DNA of 64,000 nt from Anarhynchus alexandrinus (Eukaryota; Chordata; Aves; Charadriiformes; Charadriidae): assembly GCA_008711295.1 (NCBI GenBank), contig VUYV01000124.1, forward strand, positions 2,281,429-2,345,428, given 5' to 3'. Below the pieces are notes generated by a model. It saw only the letters and a program-made list of their open reading frames with translations, was not told the origin of the DNA and ran no database searches. A program made the position numbers and the translations under genes. Below, in pieces: positions 33,641-48,132 of the stretch; the stretch's first letter is position 1; each line of letters begins with the position of its first letter.

Positions 33641-36600
33641 AGAATGTCTCTTGGAGCTTCTTGAAACTCTCTTAGCATCTATTTATACACACACATGCAT
33701 ATATAAAAATATATATCTTCACTTTTGACTGTGTTTCATAGGAGCTGAAAAACTGTTTCGGTTGGTCCAAGCACACGTGAAAGTGTGTTTAAATTAAATT
33801 TTTCTCTTAAAGTAAAAAAATCTTATGTCCTGTAATCAAAACAGGAGGTCATCTTCCCTCTGCTTAATTTTGCTGGAGATGTGACTCATGTTTCTGAGTT
33901 TACTAAGGAACTCGCTTCCACATTCCCAAAGGAGTAATTCATTAGCCCTTAATACAAATTTTATACTTAAATGATCTCTGATCAGTAACTAGAACATAAA
34001 GTGAGTGTGCTGGTTTTCTATGTAAAGATGTCCTCTTCATCTAACCTCATTATGAAGTTGTATGCTGCTGCAAAACATCTGCCTCAAAAGGGTTTTCCGA
34101 TGTGTAGGAGTAAATGTCTGATTTTAAGCAAATCAAAAATTTGGGGACCTCAAAAGATGTGGTTAAAAGGCTTTCGGTCATCAATTTCTTCTATGAAATT
34201 TTGAAAGAGAATTTTGGAGTGCTTATTAAAAGAAGTACCTTTCAATAGTCCTGCACTTTTTTTGTGTACAAATCGGAGGCATAAGGGTGTTGTCTGAAAG
34301 TACAACGAAAAGCCAGTGTTAGTCCCCGAGTTTCGGGATACCAACAATGATCCTGAGTAGAAATGTTTGTATTTTCTTAATCTTCCTATTACAGAAGTGT
34401 TTCATAGAATCTGTTGCTTGAGGTAAAATTCTCCATCTAACAACTGAGATCTTGTACCAGACTAATGCGTCCTGGCAAAACCCAACCATGTTGCTGGGTT
34501 TTCTTCCCTTTTGATCGTCTGTTGTTGAGATTTATTGCCTGCCATTTATAGCATTTGCAACTTGCAATTAAGGCTTCTATTTTGAATACCTAACGCATAA
34601 GCAGGAATTACTGTAACTTAGTATTTGGATGTGTCTTTCAAACCGTAGCAGAAAATGTTTCAGATTTGAGGTAAAAACATTTAAAGCTAGAGAGAGTTTA
34701 TAGGGACTTAATGTTATATGAATAAACTGTATTTATTTTTCAATACTTTCCCATCAGTTTGAAGAGCTCCCCTGCATAAAGTCTGTCTGATATCACCCAT
34801 GGGCTGATTATTTTTTTTTTTTTTTAGCAGAATTGCAAGTACATTGAGCATTTGGAGCAAGAAAAGTTTAACATTTGTAGAATTAACTCCTTGTTATCTA
34901 AAACCTCCTGGTTTAAATGCTAAGCTGGCTTTGTGAAATAGAGACTGACTGGACATTCATCTCTGGTCTGGAATGAGTACTGGAGCACCTGATGTATGTA
35001 TCCATGAGCTGTATCCCCTGGAAGGACAACTTCCCTAGCACAGGTTTCCAGGGCGCTCTCTCCTTGGGGCCACCAAGGAGCAGCCAGCAGTTGGCAGGGC
35101 TTTTGTGGTGCCTCTCTACTTGTGTGGCCGCTGCGTGTGTGATGAACCTCAGCTCTGTGTGTCTGCTGTATACTCGGTCTTATGGCGAGGAAGGGGCTGT
35201 GAGGGCCTCGGAGAGTAGCTAAGGTGGCCAACAGCATGGGAAATTTGGGTGCTACAGGGCTAGACCTTTAATCCTGCTGAAGGGCTGGCATGTTGAAGGA
35301 TGGGCAGGAGAAAGGCTCTCTTCCCTTTGGCTGGGCTGGGGGAGGGCTAACTGGTGGTCATCCAAAGAGCTAGGCTGGGCTGTAAGTTTGAGCCTTGGTT
35401 GTTAGTGTTGTGTAAAGGAAGGAGATAACGAAAAGAACGAAACAATGTTGTCCCCCCCGAACACCTTTTGGATTAAGTCACTGTTTGTTGGCTAATAGGA
35501 AAGCTGAAAATTCTGTTCCACCAGAGATGGGGGAGCCGAATGAAAGCCCATGTGTATTTTTAGCATCCCTTGTAATCATGTCACCTTTTGAAATAGAAGC
35601 ATCAGTGCATTAGAGCGGAGGAATTGGGGAGAGGACACGTTCTACCAAGAGAAATGTCATGCTCAGAGTGGATTGACTGAGTCACGCGTTGACTGAGTGA
35701 TATTGGCGCTGGCTGGGGCAGCCCCATCTCCCTGCTGCACGCTTCCTCCCCCTCCCAGCTCCTCAGTTTTATTTGGCTTCCTCCTTCATGCATCTCTGCT
35801 GGCTGTCTCTTCCCAGGTGATTCTACCCTCCAAACTATACCCAGCTGGAATAAAACCCGGCATGCGCAAGATGCTTTGGGTTGTTCACCCAGAGGGCAGG
35901 TGGCCCTGGCAGGGTGACATCGCATGCCTTAGTGGAAGCTACTTAGCAATGCCTTTTTCTTTTATCTTTTTGCCTAAGAAGAAAGCCGCTGTACCACAAG
36001 GAAGAGAGGAGGGCATCTGTTCAACAATGAATGTTTATTTGCTGTTCACCTCTGAAATGCCAATGAGCATTTGTGCTGTCTGGTTTGAACTGACTATTGG
36101 CCTTGGAGAAATTACTGATGCTGCTCTCGAAAGAAATTGTCCCTTAGTGTCTAAGGAGGTAGAAGAGGTCTGTCACAGTCTCCCTCTGATCGCGAACAGA
36201 TCATGTCATTGCTCTGCTACATCCAGGAAAAGAGAACAATTCCCCTTTATTCCCATCTTTTGCCTCACCTTCATAGGCTGGTAAGGAGGCAAAAACTAGT
36301 TTCTCTGCATTTACACAATAACCAAAATAATGGTCCTCTGCACTGGACACATTTCTTGGTGCTGTTAGTGTGCACCTCAGACCTTTGGAGGTCACTTGTA
36401 GCTGTTCACCTTCTGTCCCCTGGCTCAGCTCCGGCAGGGGCATCCAGGTACCGGCTGGTTTCCAGTTTTTTCTGCACGTTTTTCAGCACTGAGTGGGGTG
36501 TTTTCACCCCCGGGAGGTAAAGAAGCGGGAGGAATACAATTGCTTGAGGAGAGTTGACTGTCACGCACGCCAGGCCATTCACTGCAGCTCTCTGTGCCTT

Positions 36601-37329
36601 GGTGAAGGGGCTATCTGTGGCTGAGGTGACCTTCCTTACCAAGTAAGACGGATCTGCAATCAGTGCTGTAATCTTTTAAACAGGTCCTGTTGTCCAGGAG
36701 CCTCCTTTATGTGCCCGAGAGTGGTGGACAACCCTCCGCTTCTTCCCTTAAGCGTTATGTGAAATCCATTCTCCATTGTACTGGCACTGGCAGAAGTGTG
36801 ATGTTTCTTCGGTGTGCCAAGACGTTGGTCTCGTGTTTACGCTACCTCCTGCTGCATGACAGCCACCCATAAGATTAATTAAGCCACAGTGCTGGCTTTC
36901 TCCTCTGTCTTGTGTATCTTCACTTGATGCACAGCTTTGTGACTTGACTGAAGGCAGAAATGGAAAACTTCAGGCTAAGATTATGGAGGTTCCCGCTGAG
37001 GGCAGCAAGCAAAAGTCAGTGGAGGAAGCTGACCTGGGCTGGAAGGCAGCCTGATCCTGCAGCCACCGCGCTGCCCCTGCACCTCCTGAGAAAAGACGTG
37101 TGCTCTGTCCTGTGTGACCTGTCTCCCAGGGCTAGGTGATGCTCCTTCAGTACTTGGGGAGGGGAGCAGGTTCAGAGGCAGCCACAGGCGGGCTGCCTGC
37201 CCAGCGTTGCTTGCTACGTTTATTTTTTTTTAAGGCTGATCAGAGATGAGGAAATTTTTCAAAAAGTAAAAGTAAATGTGGCTTTAATGGATCACATCTT
37301 TTTTTTTTTTTCTCCCCCCCCCCCCCCAG

Positions 37330-37330
37330 N
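37330..37330. other. Single N after T and C homopolymers
   Basis: Poly(T) then poly(C) (about 37301-37327) lead into AG and one N. This looks like a join between two contig ends that could not be read through. Confidence 0.95.
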
Positions 37331-38204
37331 ACAGACCCATCAAAAGGGTCAGCATAGCTTCTACCCCCCACCCCACTTCTTTTTCCATCTTATCTGGTTG
37401 CTAATGATGACAATTTCTATTTGCACAGCGCTCACCTAAGGATCTCCAGATTTATTTTTTTTTTCCAAAAGTGGATGTCTATTTTTAACCTGATTTTATA
37501 GATGGTGAAACGAAGAAGTAGACAGGTCTGTGTGCAACAAACTCCTTGCAGCACAGCTGTGCCGGGGTGAGAAGAGGTGAGCCGGGCTGGCAGATGGAGA
37601 GGTGCGGAGCTGCTGGGGAGGCTTTGGGGCTGCCTGCTGCAGTGTGTGGATGGGGCCGGGCAGCCCTCCTCCGCCTGCGTCTGTCCCCCCCCATCCACCT
37701 TTCTTCTAGTAAAAGTGGGTTATTCTCATCTGGAGTTGCTCTCTTGGTGGCTTGGGATTGTTGTAAAAAAATTTGGGGCGTGGCTTTGTCGTCTGCTTGT
37801 GTGCATGCCAGTATGGTTCCCTGCTAAAGCATCCCCAGTGCTGCCAGAGTGAGACCTCTCCACCTCCCCAGTGAGTCTTGGCCAAGTTAGGGAGCAGCCC
37901 TGCGTACGCACAAGCATTTGCTTTAGGGACATACCCATCAGTTAAAGTGGAATTACATGCTTAACTTACTTAAGCAAAGCCTAGAGTAATTTAGTATGTA
38001 ATTAAGAATTATGTACTCAAAGATAACCATTTGTAGGGCTGGGGCTTGCTGTCCTGCTTCCCTTTCCCTAACAACACAGGCAAATTGCTTGTGCTCTTGT
38101 CTTGTTCTGCCCGGGTAACGCTTCCAGCCACTGGGATCAGAGGATAACAGAGACGGGAGGAGAGACAAAGCATACAGACCTGTAGCAACACCTCATTGCT
38201 CTGT

Positions 38205-38340
38205 GAATCATAGAATCGTAGAGTGGTTTAGAGTTGGAAAGGACCTTGAAGATCATCGAGTTCCAACCCCCCTGCCGTAGGCAGGGACACCTCCCACTAG
38301 ACCAGGTTGCCCAAGGCCACGTCCAGCCTGGCCTTGAGCA
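38205..38340 (-). mobile_element. CR1 LINE 3' end, short copy
   Basis: GAATCATAGAATCGTAGAGTGG on the + strand is the complement of the CR1 terminus with its tandem octamers. The copy stops after CCAGCCTGGCCTTGAGCA, giving 136 bases. Bases such as GATCATCGAGTTCCAACC tie it to the copies at 32346 and 48133, from which it differs by orientation. Confidence 0.93.
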
Positions 38341-41300
38341 TGAAGCCACCTCAAAACATGGGAGTGTTTCAGAGGTCCAAGTATAGCTGGAGAAGCTTAT
38401 TTAAATGTTGCACAGGGACAAATCCTGGCTGTCCTCCAACCCCAAGCCTTTCTTCAATGGATCTTTCCCTCAGTGGGTGGGTTGTCCTCAGCCAGCCGCT
38501 AGCAGGGCTGTGCCCCAGAATCGCCACCTGGCCAAGGACTGCTTGACGTTTGGCAAGCTCAGCTTTGCAGACCAAAGCCCTCGTGTACCTCCCCTGCCAG
38601 CGGTTTCTCCAAATTGCTATCGGTGTCCCAGGGGTACAGCACTGGGTCAACGCAAGCTGCCCCTCCCTTATGGTTATACCAGTATTGAAGACTATGAAAG
38701 AAGAGGGCTGACAGGCTGCTGTGACCACAGCCTTCCACCAGAGACTGCCATCTGCAGAATGAGGCCAGGAAGGTCCTTTCACTTGGATATCCAGACTGCG
38801 GCAGGCAGGGAGCTCCGGAGCAGGACAGGGTCTGAACTGATAATGGCAGCAGGCGATGCCCCATGTCCATCAGCTCCTAGATGTTGGTGTCTCCCAAACA
38901 ACGCTTTTCAGAGGGAGAGGTCACTTTGTCCCCTTGTGATTTTTGGCAAGTTTTGTCCACGGCATGAGAGCAGCCAGAGGAAAGATGTATTGCCTCCTAA
39001 GGAAAGGAGAGCTGGGTAACTAGTGCACTGGGGACGCCTGATGCTCTCCTTTCTTGTCACCCTGCTTGTCTTTCTTATTATGTCTCCATGACCCATACTT
39101 GTAAAGATGGGGAATGCAGGTTAAGGAGCTAAAATTCATTCAGTGTTTGTGTGATTATTTTTTTTAAATACAAGAGGTAGGTTTAGGGGCAGTTCATTGT
39201 TTTCTTCTAATGATTCACGCTGCCTTTTTGGGGCAAATTTGCCAAAGCTCAGAGAGGGCGATTTCACTTTTTTGTGTGCCTGCCCTTTTTTTTTATCGGT
39301 CTATTTGCTCTGTGCGCCTTTCTCCCTTGCCCTGAGTGGGGCTGACACTTTGTGGTTCCTCTTTTACCATCATCTCCCTTTTTGGGCTCAGTGAGGTGTT
39401 ACTGCAGGTGGGATAAGGTGGTAGGCCAGAACTCCTGTGTGGACCCACTCTTGTGGGCAGCTCTTCCTCTGCTCATGTTGCAGGAACAGAACGATGTGCA
39501 ACTACATAAGTAGAGCTGTAAGAAATGGCATCTTGTGCAAACAAACTATGGGGGTCATTTGGGAGTCCTCTATTCAGACATGGTCATCGTAGCAAAATCT
39601 TGGGAAAGAGCTAGACCTCCTCCAGGCTGTCTTCTTGCACAAGCCATGCCAGCTAAATTCATTGAATAATCCCTGCCTCAGGCCAAAAACTTCTGCTTGA
39701 GATACAGCAGATCATTAAAAAAAGAAATAAAAAAAATCTGAAGTTATGGAAAGCTAGCCGTGTTCCAGAATGCATTGTACCCGTGGCTGGCTGATCCCAC
39801 AACTCAATGGTTGGGGTCTGACTCTGTCCAGTTCTTGGCTCCTGCCAAACTTCACTTGTCTGTGCAGGTACTTCCAGTTCTAAAATCCCACAGTGCCCTA
39901 CGAGCCTTCTCCTAGCTGATGGTGATGGTGACTTCCCTTTACCTGCAGAAACACATTCCTCAGTGCTATTTGGATGTTGCCTTCATCAGCTCCCATCCTA
40001 AAGCGGGTGGCATGGTTATGGCTAATGCAGTCTTTGCTGTGGTCCTCCAGATAGCTCAGTTCCAGTGGTGGATGGGGTCACTCTGGGTGGTTTGTGTAGT
40101 TTTGCAAAGATTGTCTTTGATCCTTGGGAGAAGATGAACTGCACCGTGGCTGGTACATACCCTTGCTTTCTGCAGCATGGAGCAAGGCTTCGTCTGTTCC
40201 CAGTTTATTTTCTCTATAGTAATGCACAGACCCAGCTTGGACAAGAATTTAATGGTGTCACCTACATTATGTCTAGTCATTAAGGAGAACTGAACCACTT
40301 ATCTGGAAAGACACTTTTGGAGCAGGCATCTGCTCCAGCATGCACTGGAATGGAAGATCCCTGGCCCACAAAATGAGTGGTACGTTCGGTGTCTTTGGGC
40401 TGATCTGGCTCTCGGAGTAAGCCAAAAAATGCCGTTTCCGCTATTCAAACAGAGGATCGCCTGCCCACACTGAGTAATTTCTGCTTCTTTTCTTTCACTC
40501 CAGAGATCCCATTGACAAAGTCTGTGTCGCTCCAGTGTTATTGTTCAATTCATCCTGTGCATTCAATTCAGTTTTACACAGCTTTTAAGCAGCTCTGTTG
40601 TTTGAACACAGCTTCATCCCACATCTCCTTCCTGCATAACTCTTCTCTCGGGAACAAGCCAGGGAAAGGCAGGTTTGTGTGTGTCTCTTTGAGAGAGAAG
40701 CAGCTCTTTCCAAATTCCTGCCCATCACATGGTTGTTCAGCAGCTGAACCCTCTACTGTAGCCATTCGTTCCTTTTTTCTTTTTTTTTTTTTTTTTTTAC
40801 TTTTAACAGAGGCACCTCCTTGTCTCTGATCTTCTGATAGCAAATGTCTCCTTTCATGTCCTACATCAAGGCTGCTGCTTTGGCCTCCTATCCCATTTGC
40901 TCCTCTCTTTAATGCTGTGCCAAGCTTATTAATGTCAGGCAGTGCTGCTCTGGACCCCTTGGTGTAACTCCAAATGCACAATCCTCTCCCCAGAGCTTTG
41001 TTGGACAAGCTCCTTCCTGGCCCCATGTGCAAGCCATGGTGGTGGCACCACCTGGACCATGGCTGTGTATTGTCCCATTTATTGTTCTTGGGGATCCAGA
41101 AGGCTGGACTGACTTTTGGCCCCTCTGTGTCCATCTCTACGTGCATCCTGCTGCCTTCTAGTGAGAGAAGCCCGTGATCCAGGCCTGGCATTTGGGATCA
41201 GAAGGAGAAGGAAGAGTGCCTGTGGAGTAAAGTAGTTTTTGTATGCAGACATGGCTGTGTTATCAGAGCCTGGTGATGGAGGACCTGCTGCTGACCACAG

Positions 41301-44300
41301 TGCCCACCTCCTTTGGGAGCACATGCCACCTCCTCCAGGTTTTGTGGGGTACTGGTCTGCTGCCTCCAACTCACCTGCTCGCATGTAAGCTTTATCCTTA
41401 GTCTAAATATACTGCAAACCTGTTGAAAATCAAGAGCAGGCTGTCAGGGAGACAGACAGGCTATAAAGGCAGTGGGGGAAGGTGCGAGTTATTTGACAGG
41501 TGATTACAATTAGGGATTTTCTTCCTATTTATCCTGGCGTAGCTGTGTGCAAGCCAGTCGGACTGCTCTGTACATGCCCCGGCGTAACTGAATTGTGCTG
41601 TGGCATTAGCGTGAACGTTGCCCCGTTGCAATACAGAGGGAGAAGCTCCTCATCATCCAGACATCTAGCGCACAGGAGAGGTTCATCCAACCTGAGTGAC
41701 ACGCTGCTGATGCCCAAGTTAATAAGGCAGGGGAGGATCTGGTCACTCTGCGTTACCGACAGCCCCCCATGGCAGCCGGAGAGCTGCGCAGCGTGACGGC
41801 TCCGGCTTAGCTGGTGATGAGTCACCTTGGGTGCCTGATGTCTGGATAACTCCTGGAAAAACCAGGGCAGTTAAAATGCCAGCTAATGGGGAAAATTTTC
41901 AGCTGGGGTATGTTAAAGTAGCTCCCCAGCTGTCGGGGACACTTGGCCACCAACCACCCACCTCCTGACCTGGCTGGTTCAATGGCACTCACCTGCAATG
42001 AATTTGCTGGGGTGAGGCTAGTGAGATAGTCCACAGTTTTTAAGCAAAGCCTGAGGTGCTGGCATGGTTTTGTCTTTCCTGAGGGCTCGGGGTTTGTCTT
42101 ATTGCTGAGGCCAGGTAGGTAAAGAAAGAGGCTCCGTCTTCCCCTGCTTCTCAGGAATTCTGGTAAAGAAGCAGCTGAGAAAATGCCCCAATTTCTGCCT
42201 AATCTGTGGTTCTTTCCAGCTCTTCAGCTGTCTCTTTAGTCACTTTAAAAGCTGATAGGAGTTATTGATCTCATTTACCCTCTGTATATCTTGACTGATT
42301 CTTTATTTGGAAACCAGAGTCTTGAGATGCAGAGGAAAAGCAAAGCTTGTCTTGTGGGCTGGAACAAAAATGTGCTTTAGCGTATCTGAAATCTATAAGG
42401 CGGCTTTGTGTTTCCATGGGCTGTGCTGAAATACCCAGTCCCAGGCAGGGAGGGGACTGTGACCCACTTCTGTGCTGTGGAGAGGACTCTGGCCTCCTGG
42501 CCCTCTAGCGAGAGCCTCTTTTGCTGCCTCCCTTGTGTGCGTTTCTCCAGCGTACCTGAACTCACAGCTCTGGGGAAGGGCAGGTCCTGCTCAGGAGGAA
42601 AGCTGCAGCCGGCACTTCTGCCTCTGCCCAGGCAGCTCCTGCACTCCAGGGCAGGTCTTGACATTCTGAACGGAGGCGTAAGAGACAGACCTACCTCTTC
42701 ATTTCCAGTTAGTGCTGCACAAGCTTCCCTCAGAGCTGCAGCTCTCGTGTTAGGTCTTGTAAGTGTGCATGATGGTCAGTCCTAAGAGCGCTGAGGGAAA
42801 TCTCAGCTCAGTGAAGAATATGGTTGACTCTTTAATCTGAGGAGTAGTGAGAGCCATCTTTTCCAACAGCTGTGCTCAACAGTGACATAAGTTTCAGATG
42901 ACCCACCTACAGGAAAGAAAAAAAAATATTCTTAATTTTGGACGCTTCTTGACCTACTTCCCAGCCGTGTTCCTTCCAACAGCCACCTGTTGTCTGTGAG
43001 AACACAAGTTTTGCAAGGAAAATTGCTGTGTGACGGTTAATAGTTAAATGCAATTTTGTTTATTGGCTGTTTTAGAAAACATAAAGAATGGCTAAGTGCA
43101 CGGACAGATTGTTGCATCCAAATGATTTACTGCTTTGCCTTTTATAGCTCTTGATTACATCAGGTTGCTGCATCAATATCTTGTCTGTTACAGTCCAGCC
43201 TGCTGGGCCAGCAAGGCAAGGAATATTATTGCTGGGTGGTTTTCCAGGTGGTGTGGCAATTAAAATAGCTTTCCAGGGGGACGTGGTGCAGATCCCCCAA
43301 AGCTGGGAAGCAATTTAAACTCATGCATGTTCAGATGCTTGTCCAGCCCATGGATCTAAAAAAAAGTACACTGTTTTCCTAAAATATTCAGGGTGTTTTG
43401 CTTAGGACTGGCTGGTTATACTCGAGTAAAAACCTTGCCTGAGTATTTCACTGCATCTGACTTTGATCCAGGCTGCAATCTAGAAATGCAAATAGCCATC
43501 CGTAGCAAGAGATGGGTGAGGAACTGTGAACTGAGGTCTGATGTCCAAAACCTCTAGGATATGAAGCTGTTTGAGCCCAGTTCAGAGACAGGCACCAGTA
43601 GCAATGCCTTTCTCCAGGCTGGGATTCACAGGCTTCATCTTCTTCAAAATATCAGCAGGGACAGGTCCAGGACTTAGTGCCCCAGTGCCACATCAGGGGT
43701 GGCTTTGCACCCACAAGTCTTGTTGGTCCTTCTGGAAGAGTGCCCTCCTGCCTAACAGCTGAGGAAGCGTGTGATGGGATTTGGCTTTGAGGATCCAGCA
43801 AAGCTCACAACAGGAATGGCTCCCAATGTCCTGACAGCTCCTGCAAGGCCAGATCTGAACCCAAAGGAGACTTCACCACGTATTAGAAAATCTACTCCTG
43901 CCCAGTTCTGGTCCCCTTCCTTTCTCCATCCCCTTTAGCAGGCAAACCAGCTTGTCCTGCAGGATGCAGAAGGTGAAGGTAACCAAGGTTGTGTGCTCGG
44001 TGTATTACCTCTGCCATGGCACAGAGCAATTGGGACAGGGAGGAAGGGAGAGGGGAAGGGGCTCTGTGCACATTGAGAGAGCTTTCCTCACAGTGGACAG
44101 AAAGTGGGGCTAGAAAAGCAAGTACTAAAACAGTTGGTTGATGCCTTCATGAAAGAAGCAATAGTCGTGACCTTATGCTCCAGACAACACAGAATGGGGG
44201 AGGTTGGGAGAGGAGAAGGAGGGTCCCTGCTGAAAACCGTTTTCATCAGCAGTTCAATTTCCTACTGTAGCCAGAGCTTGTGCCTCATTCGTGTACATCT

Positions 44301-47300
44301 CTAAATCAGATACACTTCATACTCCTGTTCTTCAGCTGTGCACTAGATGCAACAAGTGATGGCAGGAAATTGAACACAGGACCGCATGGCTGCAGCTGCA
44401 GGGAATGCGATGGCATTAGCAATCTGACCATGGGTCTCTTTCTGGTGGCTCCAGAAGTCACTGAAATACAGCATAGAGCCTCAGATCCAATTTCCTGCTC
44501 TCCTTTATCCTGGGTGTACACGTTGGTCAGAGCGACCGCCCGTCATTATCAGGTGATCCATCATATTAAAACACGGGGGGAGGAAAAACCACAGCAAAAA
44601 GGAAAATTAATGCTTTGCAGTCTTTGAAGTAATTCCCCTTTCATCCTAGCCCATAAAACTTTGATTTAATCTTGCATCCTGGCTCAAGGGTTTCTCTGTG
44701 TCCCAGCGGTCTGATATGCTCAGTCCAGTTTGGACACTGGTGGAAGCCAAGCAGTACAAGCATCCACACGCACTAACCTGGCCCACGCTAGCCTTCCCTT
44801 CTGGACGGGGTCAAGGCAGGTGCCATGTGGGACTGTCACTTCGCCTGTGCTGGCTAACACCATCCCTTGCCAGGGAAGCAGGAGAATTGTCACTGCCCCA
44901 GGTAATCCCCTTCCCAACCTGCTTCATTAAATAGTAAACAGTCAGAGTGTAATGCCAGCGTGGCCAGTGACCTCATCCTGGGCTGGTGTGTGAAGGACGA
45001 GGGCCTGCAGTGTGTGAAGGATGATGCAGGGTATGTCAGGAGGTCTTCATGCATCTTGCACTCTTCTCTTTGAGAGGCTGAGACAGTGCCAGGGGGACTG
45101 CAATAGCTTCCAGTCCAGTTCAAGGTCAGGAGCAAACAACTGACCTGTTTGTCTGTGATCTTGCCTTTTAGTAGCAGACATCAACTCAGCAGTTGTCATT
45201 AAAGGTCCATTATACTCCGCAAGGGGGCTGGTGGCTGTGATGTTCTGGACAGAGTCCAATCATCATTCTGCTTCTGCAAATTCCCCTTGGAAGGTGTTGG
45301 ATGCAGCACACTTCGCTTCCTGCCCGCTGCCGCTCTGCACTGCTCCTCCAGGCTCTTCAGCAGCTCCCGTAGCGTAATGCAGTCTATACTGCTCACAGTG
45401 ACAAAGTTCCAGCTAATTTCTATAGGATTTTTGGCTTGATCTAATCATAATCTGTACTCTGCTAAAGTGACTGGAAGCTGTCTGCACCTCCCCCGGGGCA
45501 CTGCAGTAACATCAGGCTGGTCAGGACTTCATTGCACTTGTCTATATAAATGCGCTGGGTGAGGGAGAGGTCCCACATTGGCAGCTGTGGATGGAGGTGA
45601 AGGCAGATTATCCTCAGGTTCTCCAACGCCCCAGAGAAGGCTGTCCAAAGTTCATGAGTTGGCATTTTCTGAATTGGTCCTACAAGATGTGAAGACCCTT
45701 GACCTGGCCGAGAGCAGTTCAGTGCTCGGACAGTTAAGACAGTGTCTGCTTGATGCTTCCCAGCCAGGGTGCATGGGCTCAGAGCTCTGCCCTCGCTGCT
45801 GCTGGGAGGTGCAAGAGCCTTTTCCAGGCAGCAGAGCCCTGGAGGAAGTGTGCACGTGTCTTATTTACCGTGTGCTGGTGTGCAATCTGTGAAGGGAACT
45901 TCCCCTGCTCAGCAGCTCAGCATCCTGGGAGGTTTCTGTAGCAAGGACTGGCACTCATCTGCGTGTTTCCATCAAAGAAAAGAGGTGACCTGGTTTGGAG
46001 TGTTTTGTCTCATCACTTTCCCCAGTGGTACCTGGGGTAAGGGAGGAGACTCGGTAGCGGAGAATGAACCCACAGCTGTGACTGCATTCAGGAGAGAAAG
46101 GTTTCACGTCCCTACCTTCTGTGATGAAAATCACAGTCATAAAATTAATCGCTGATTTCACACTTCCTGATACACTATGAAAATGATCAGACACAGCAGC
46201 AGCTGGGGGAAGTGATGGGACTCCTTCTAATAATATCTTTTTTTAATCTTTTTTTTTTTTTTCCTTTTCTGAACATGCATTCATTGTTTGTGGAGTGTGG
46301 CAAAGGACTTAAAATCTCAATGCACCCACCAAAGAAGTCCAACAAGGGAGCTGCTCTTGCAGCCTGTCCCCTGACCACATGGCAGCAGCTCTCTGTCTCA
46401 CGAAGGCAGTAAACCATGAAACCACCAATGAAAAAATTAGGATGAAAATGTGTCTATACGGAGGCAAGATTAAAAGTGTTTCGTGGTTTCTGTCTTTCTG
46501 AAGGCGGGACGAAATGATCTTCGCCTCGTGGCTCTATTGCATGCTCTTGGCCCTGCGCACCCTTACAGGGATGGGACTAAAACCCTTCGAGCACGTGGAG
46601 GGGGAGCTATGCCCATCACCTCCCCTGGGAGCCCACGATGGCTCTGGCAGTGACTCAGCCTGGGGGAACCAGGGACTTGCCGCCAGGCTTCTGAGTGCAG
46701 TAGCTGATGGATGGCAGCCCGGATGCTTGGAGGCATCCTGATCCGCAGGATAGTGTTGGGCAGAGGGGATAACGCTCCACCAGCCAGTGGAGAGGAGGGG
46801 ACCCTTAGTCTTTTCCCCAGGGGTGGCTGCGGCAGCCGATGGCTTGTCTATCCCTAGTCCCCCGGCAGCAGTCACAGTGCTCTGCCTGTGCCCTGTAGGA
46901 CGTGGAGCCATCCCTCCGCTCCCCTTCTCAGTAATAAGAAAGTACTTGAAGGGGCACTAGGAAGATGTTAAGTGGAAAACCATAGGTCTAGATGCAGCTG
47001 CCACCAGTGAGATGATGGCAGTAGGACTGTTGCTGAAGGGGGAGCGCAGCGGTTCGTAGCAGAACCAGCTGAAAGGGAATCCGAGCACCGCAGGCTCTGC
47101 TGCTTTTGCAGTGTCAGCAAAACCACACGATGTTAGGGGAAGGAGGCTGTTTCAGGATGCTGCCGCTCCTGGGATGCCATTTCCCTTGTCTAGTAAATAC
47201 TAACTTCTGCGATGAGCCACATAATGAGGGTGCTGAACCACACCTTCATCCTCTGGAGTGCATTACAACCAAGTGTCAAGCAATTAGCCCTTGCAGCAGC

Positions 47301-48132
47301 CTTGGGAAATGAGTAATGCCCCGTTGTATTCAAGGAGTTGCCTGGCACTGCCAAAGCTCCTGGAGTAAGCTAGGGCAGGTCTGGGAGCAGCAGGTCTCCT
47401 GGCTCCCAGTCAAGTGACTTGGTCTGCATGCTGCTGGGACTCGGGAGCCTGTTCTGCTGCGTGGGTGGTGTCTGGGAGATGTACCTGGAAATTGCTCTGG
47501 GCGTTGTCAGTATCTTTGACTGCCAGTCAGGAGTAAATCCAGGCCCTTTTGAGGAACTTGGGTGCAGCAGACGTGAGCTGAGTGCAGGCTGGGGCGGGGA
47601 ACAGCATGTGGAGGCAGCGGCTGAGGAGCTCATATGGGTTCACAGATGCTCCCTGTCCCCAGGAGGAGGGGGCTGGTGGCAGGACAGGGGTGAGGGCCCT
47701 GCCACCCCAGAAGGACTCCTGCAGGACACTCCTAGGGCATGGCAAAGGCAGGTATCCGAACCTAGGACATGCTCTCTGGCATCACCCATCGCCCTCCACA
47801 GAGGCAGCAGCGCTGGGGTGGCAGCACACTCCTGGGGGGCCTGGGGGAACCCACCTGCAGCTTGTCATCACCTTGCTGGGCAATCTGCTCTGAGCACGCA
47901 CCCGCTTGCTGCCCAGGTGACCTGGGCTTCCCCAAGCACCGCAAAGCTGCTTCTTCAGCTCCTGCTGGCTCTGCAGGGAACACGGCTCTGCCTCCAGCTC
48001 CTTTGGGGCTTGTTTTCCTCTGAGCTCTGGTGTTTGCATGAGGTTCTGCTGCTCTTCCTGTTAAAGTAAATGGCATTTTCTCATGGTTTAGCCTTTGTAA
48101 AGAGCTTGTGGGGTTGGCACTTAATCTGCATT
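38341..48132. other. Intergenic DNA, no gene recognised
   Basis: Nearly 10 kb of mixed composition. It includes a poly(T) run near 40777-40798, another near 46248-46262, and a 24-bp two-copy tandem (TGTGTGAAGG starting at 44987 and 45011). Open frames of 200 or so codons (38405-39019 +, 40574-41191 -, 47419-48069 +) overlap others on the opposite strand, have no domains and look like chance. A stretch at 43040-43200 resembles conserved non-coding DNA in texture, but I cannot test that. Confidence 0.5.
44987..45030 (+). repeat. 24-bp two-copy tandem repeat
   Basis: TGTGTGAAGGACGAGGGCCT... at 44987 is followed by TGTGTGAAGGATGATGCAGG at 45011, a period of 24 bases. The copies are imperfect after the first ten bases. 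Confidence 0.7.

Larger units (their letters stand above)
32521..38204. other. Intergenic DNA with a CpG-rich patch
   Basis: About 5.7 kb with no supported gene. The patch at 33300-33640 is listed separately. Homopolymer T and C runs at about 37301-37327 end in a single N (37330), marking an assembly join. The 195-codon open frame at 35697-36284 and those near 37432-37852 have low-complexity or unrecognised sequence and no splice context. Confidence 0.55.

Noticed and set aside
35697..36284. 195-codon open frame on the plus strand
   Set aside because: The sequence is not like any family I know and overlaps an opposite-strand open frame. There is no start context or splice support.
38405..39019. 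204-codon open frame on the plus strand
   Set aside because: Overlapping open frames occur on the other strand and no motif is visible.
40574..41191. 205-codon open frame on the minus strand
   Set aside because: It contains a long Lys/Arg stretch made by the poly(T) run at 40777-40798. No domain or splice context is seen, so it is a chance frame.
45462..45665. Minus-strand frame that looked exon-like
   Set aside because: Composition is protein-like for about 60 residues, but I could match it to no family and the splice sites are poor.
47419..48069. 216-codon open frame on the plus strand
   Set aside because: Several frames on both strands are open here because the DNA is GC-rich and low in stop codons. 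The translation shows no recognisable fold or family.
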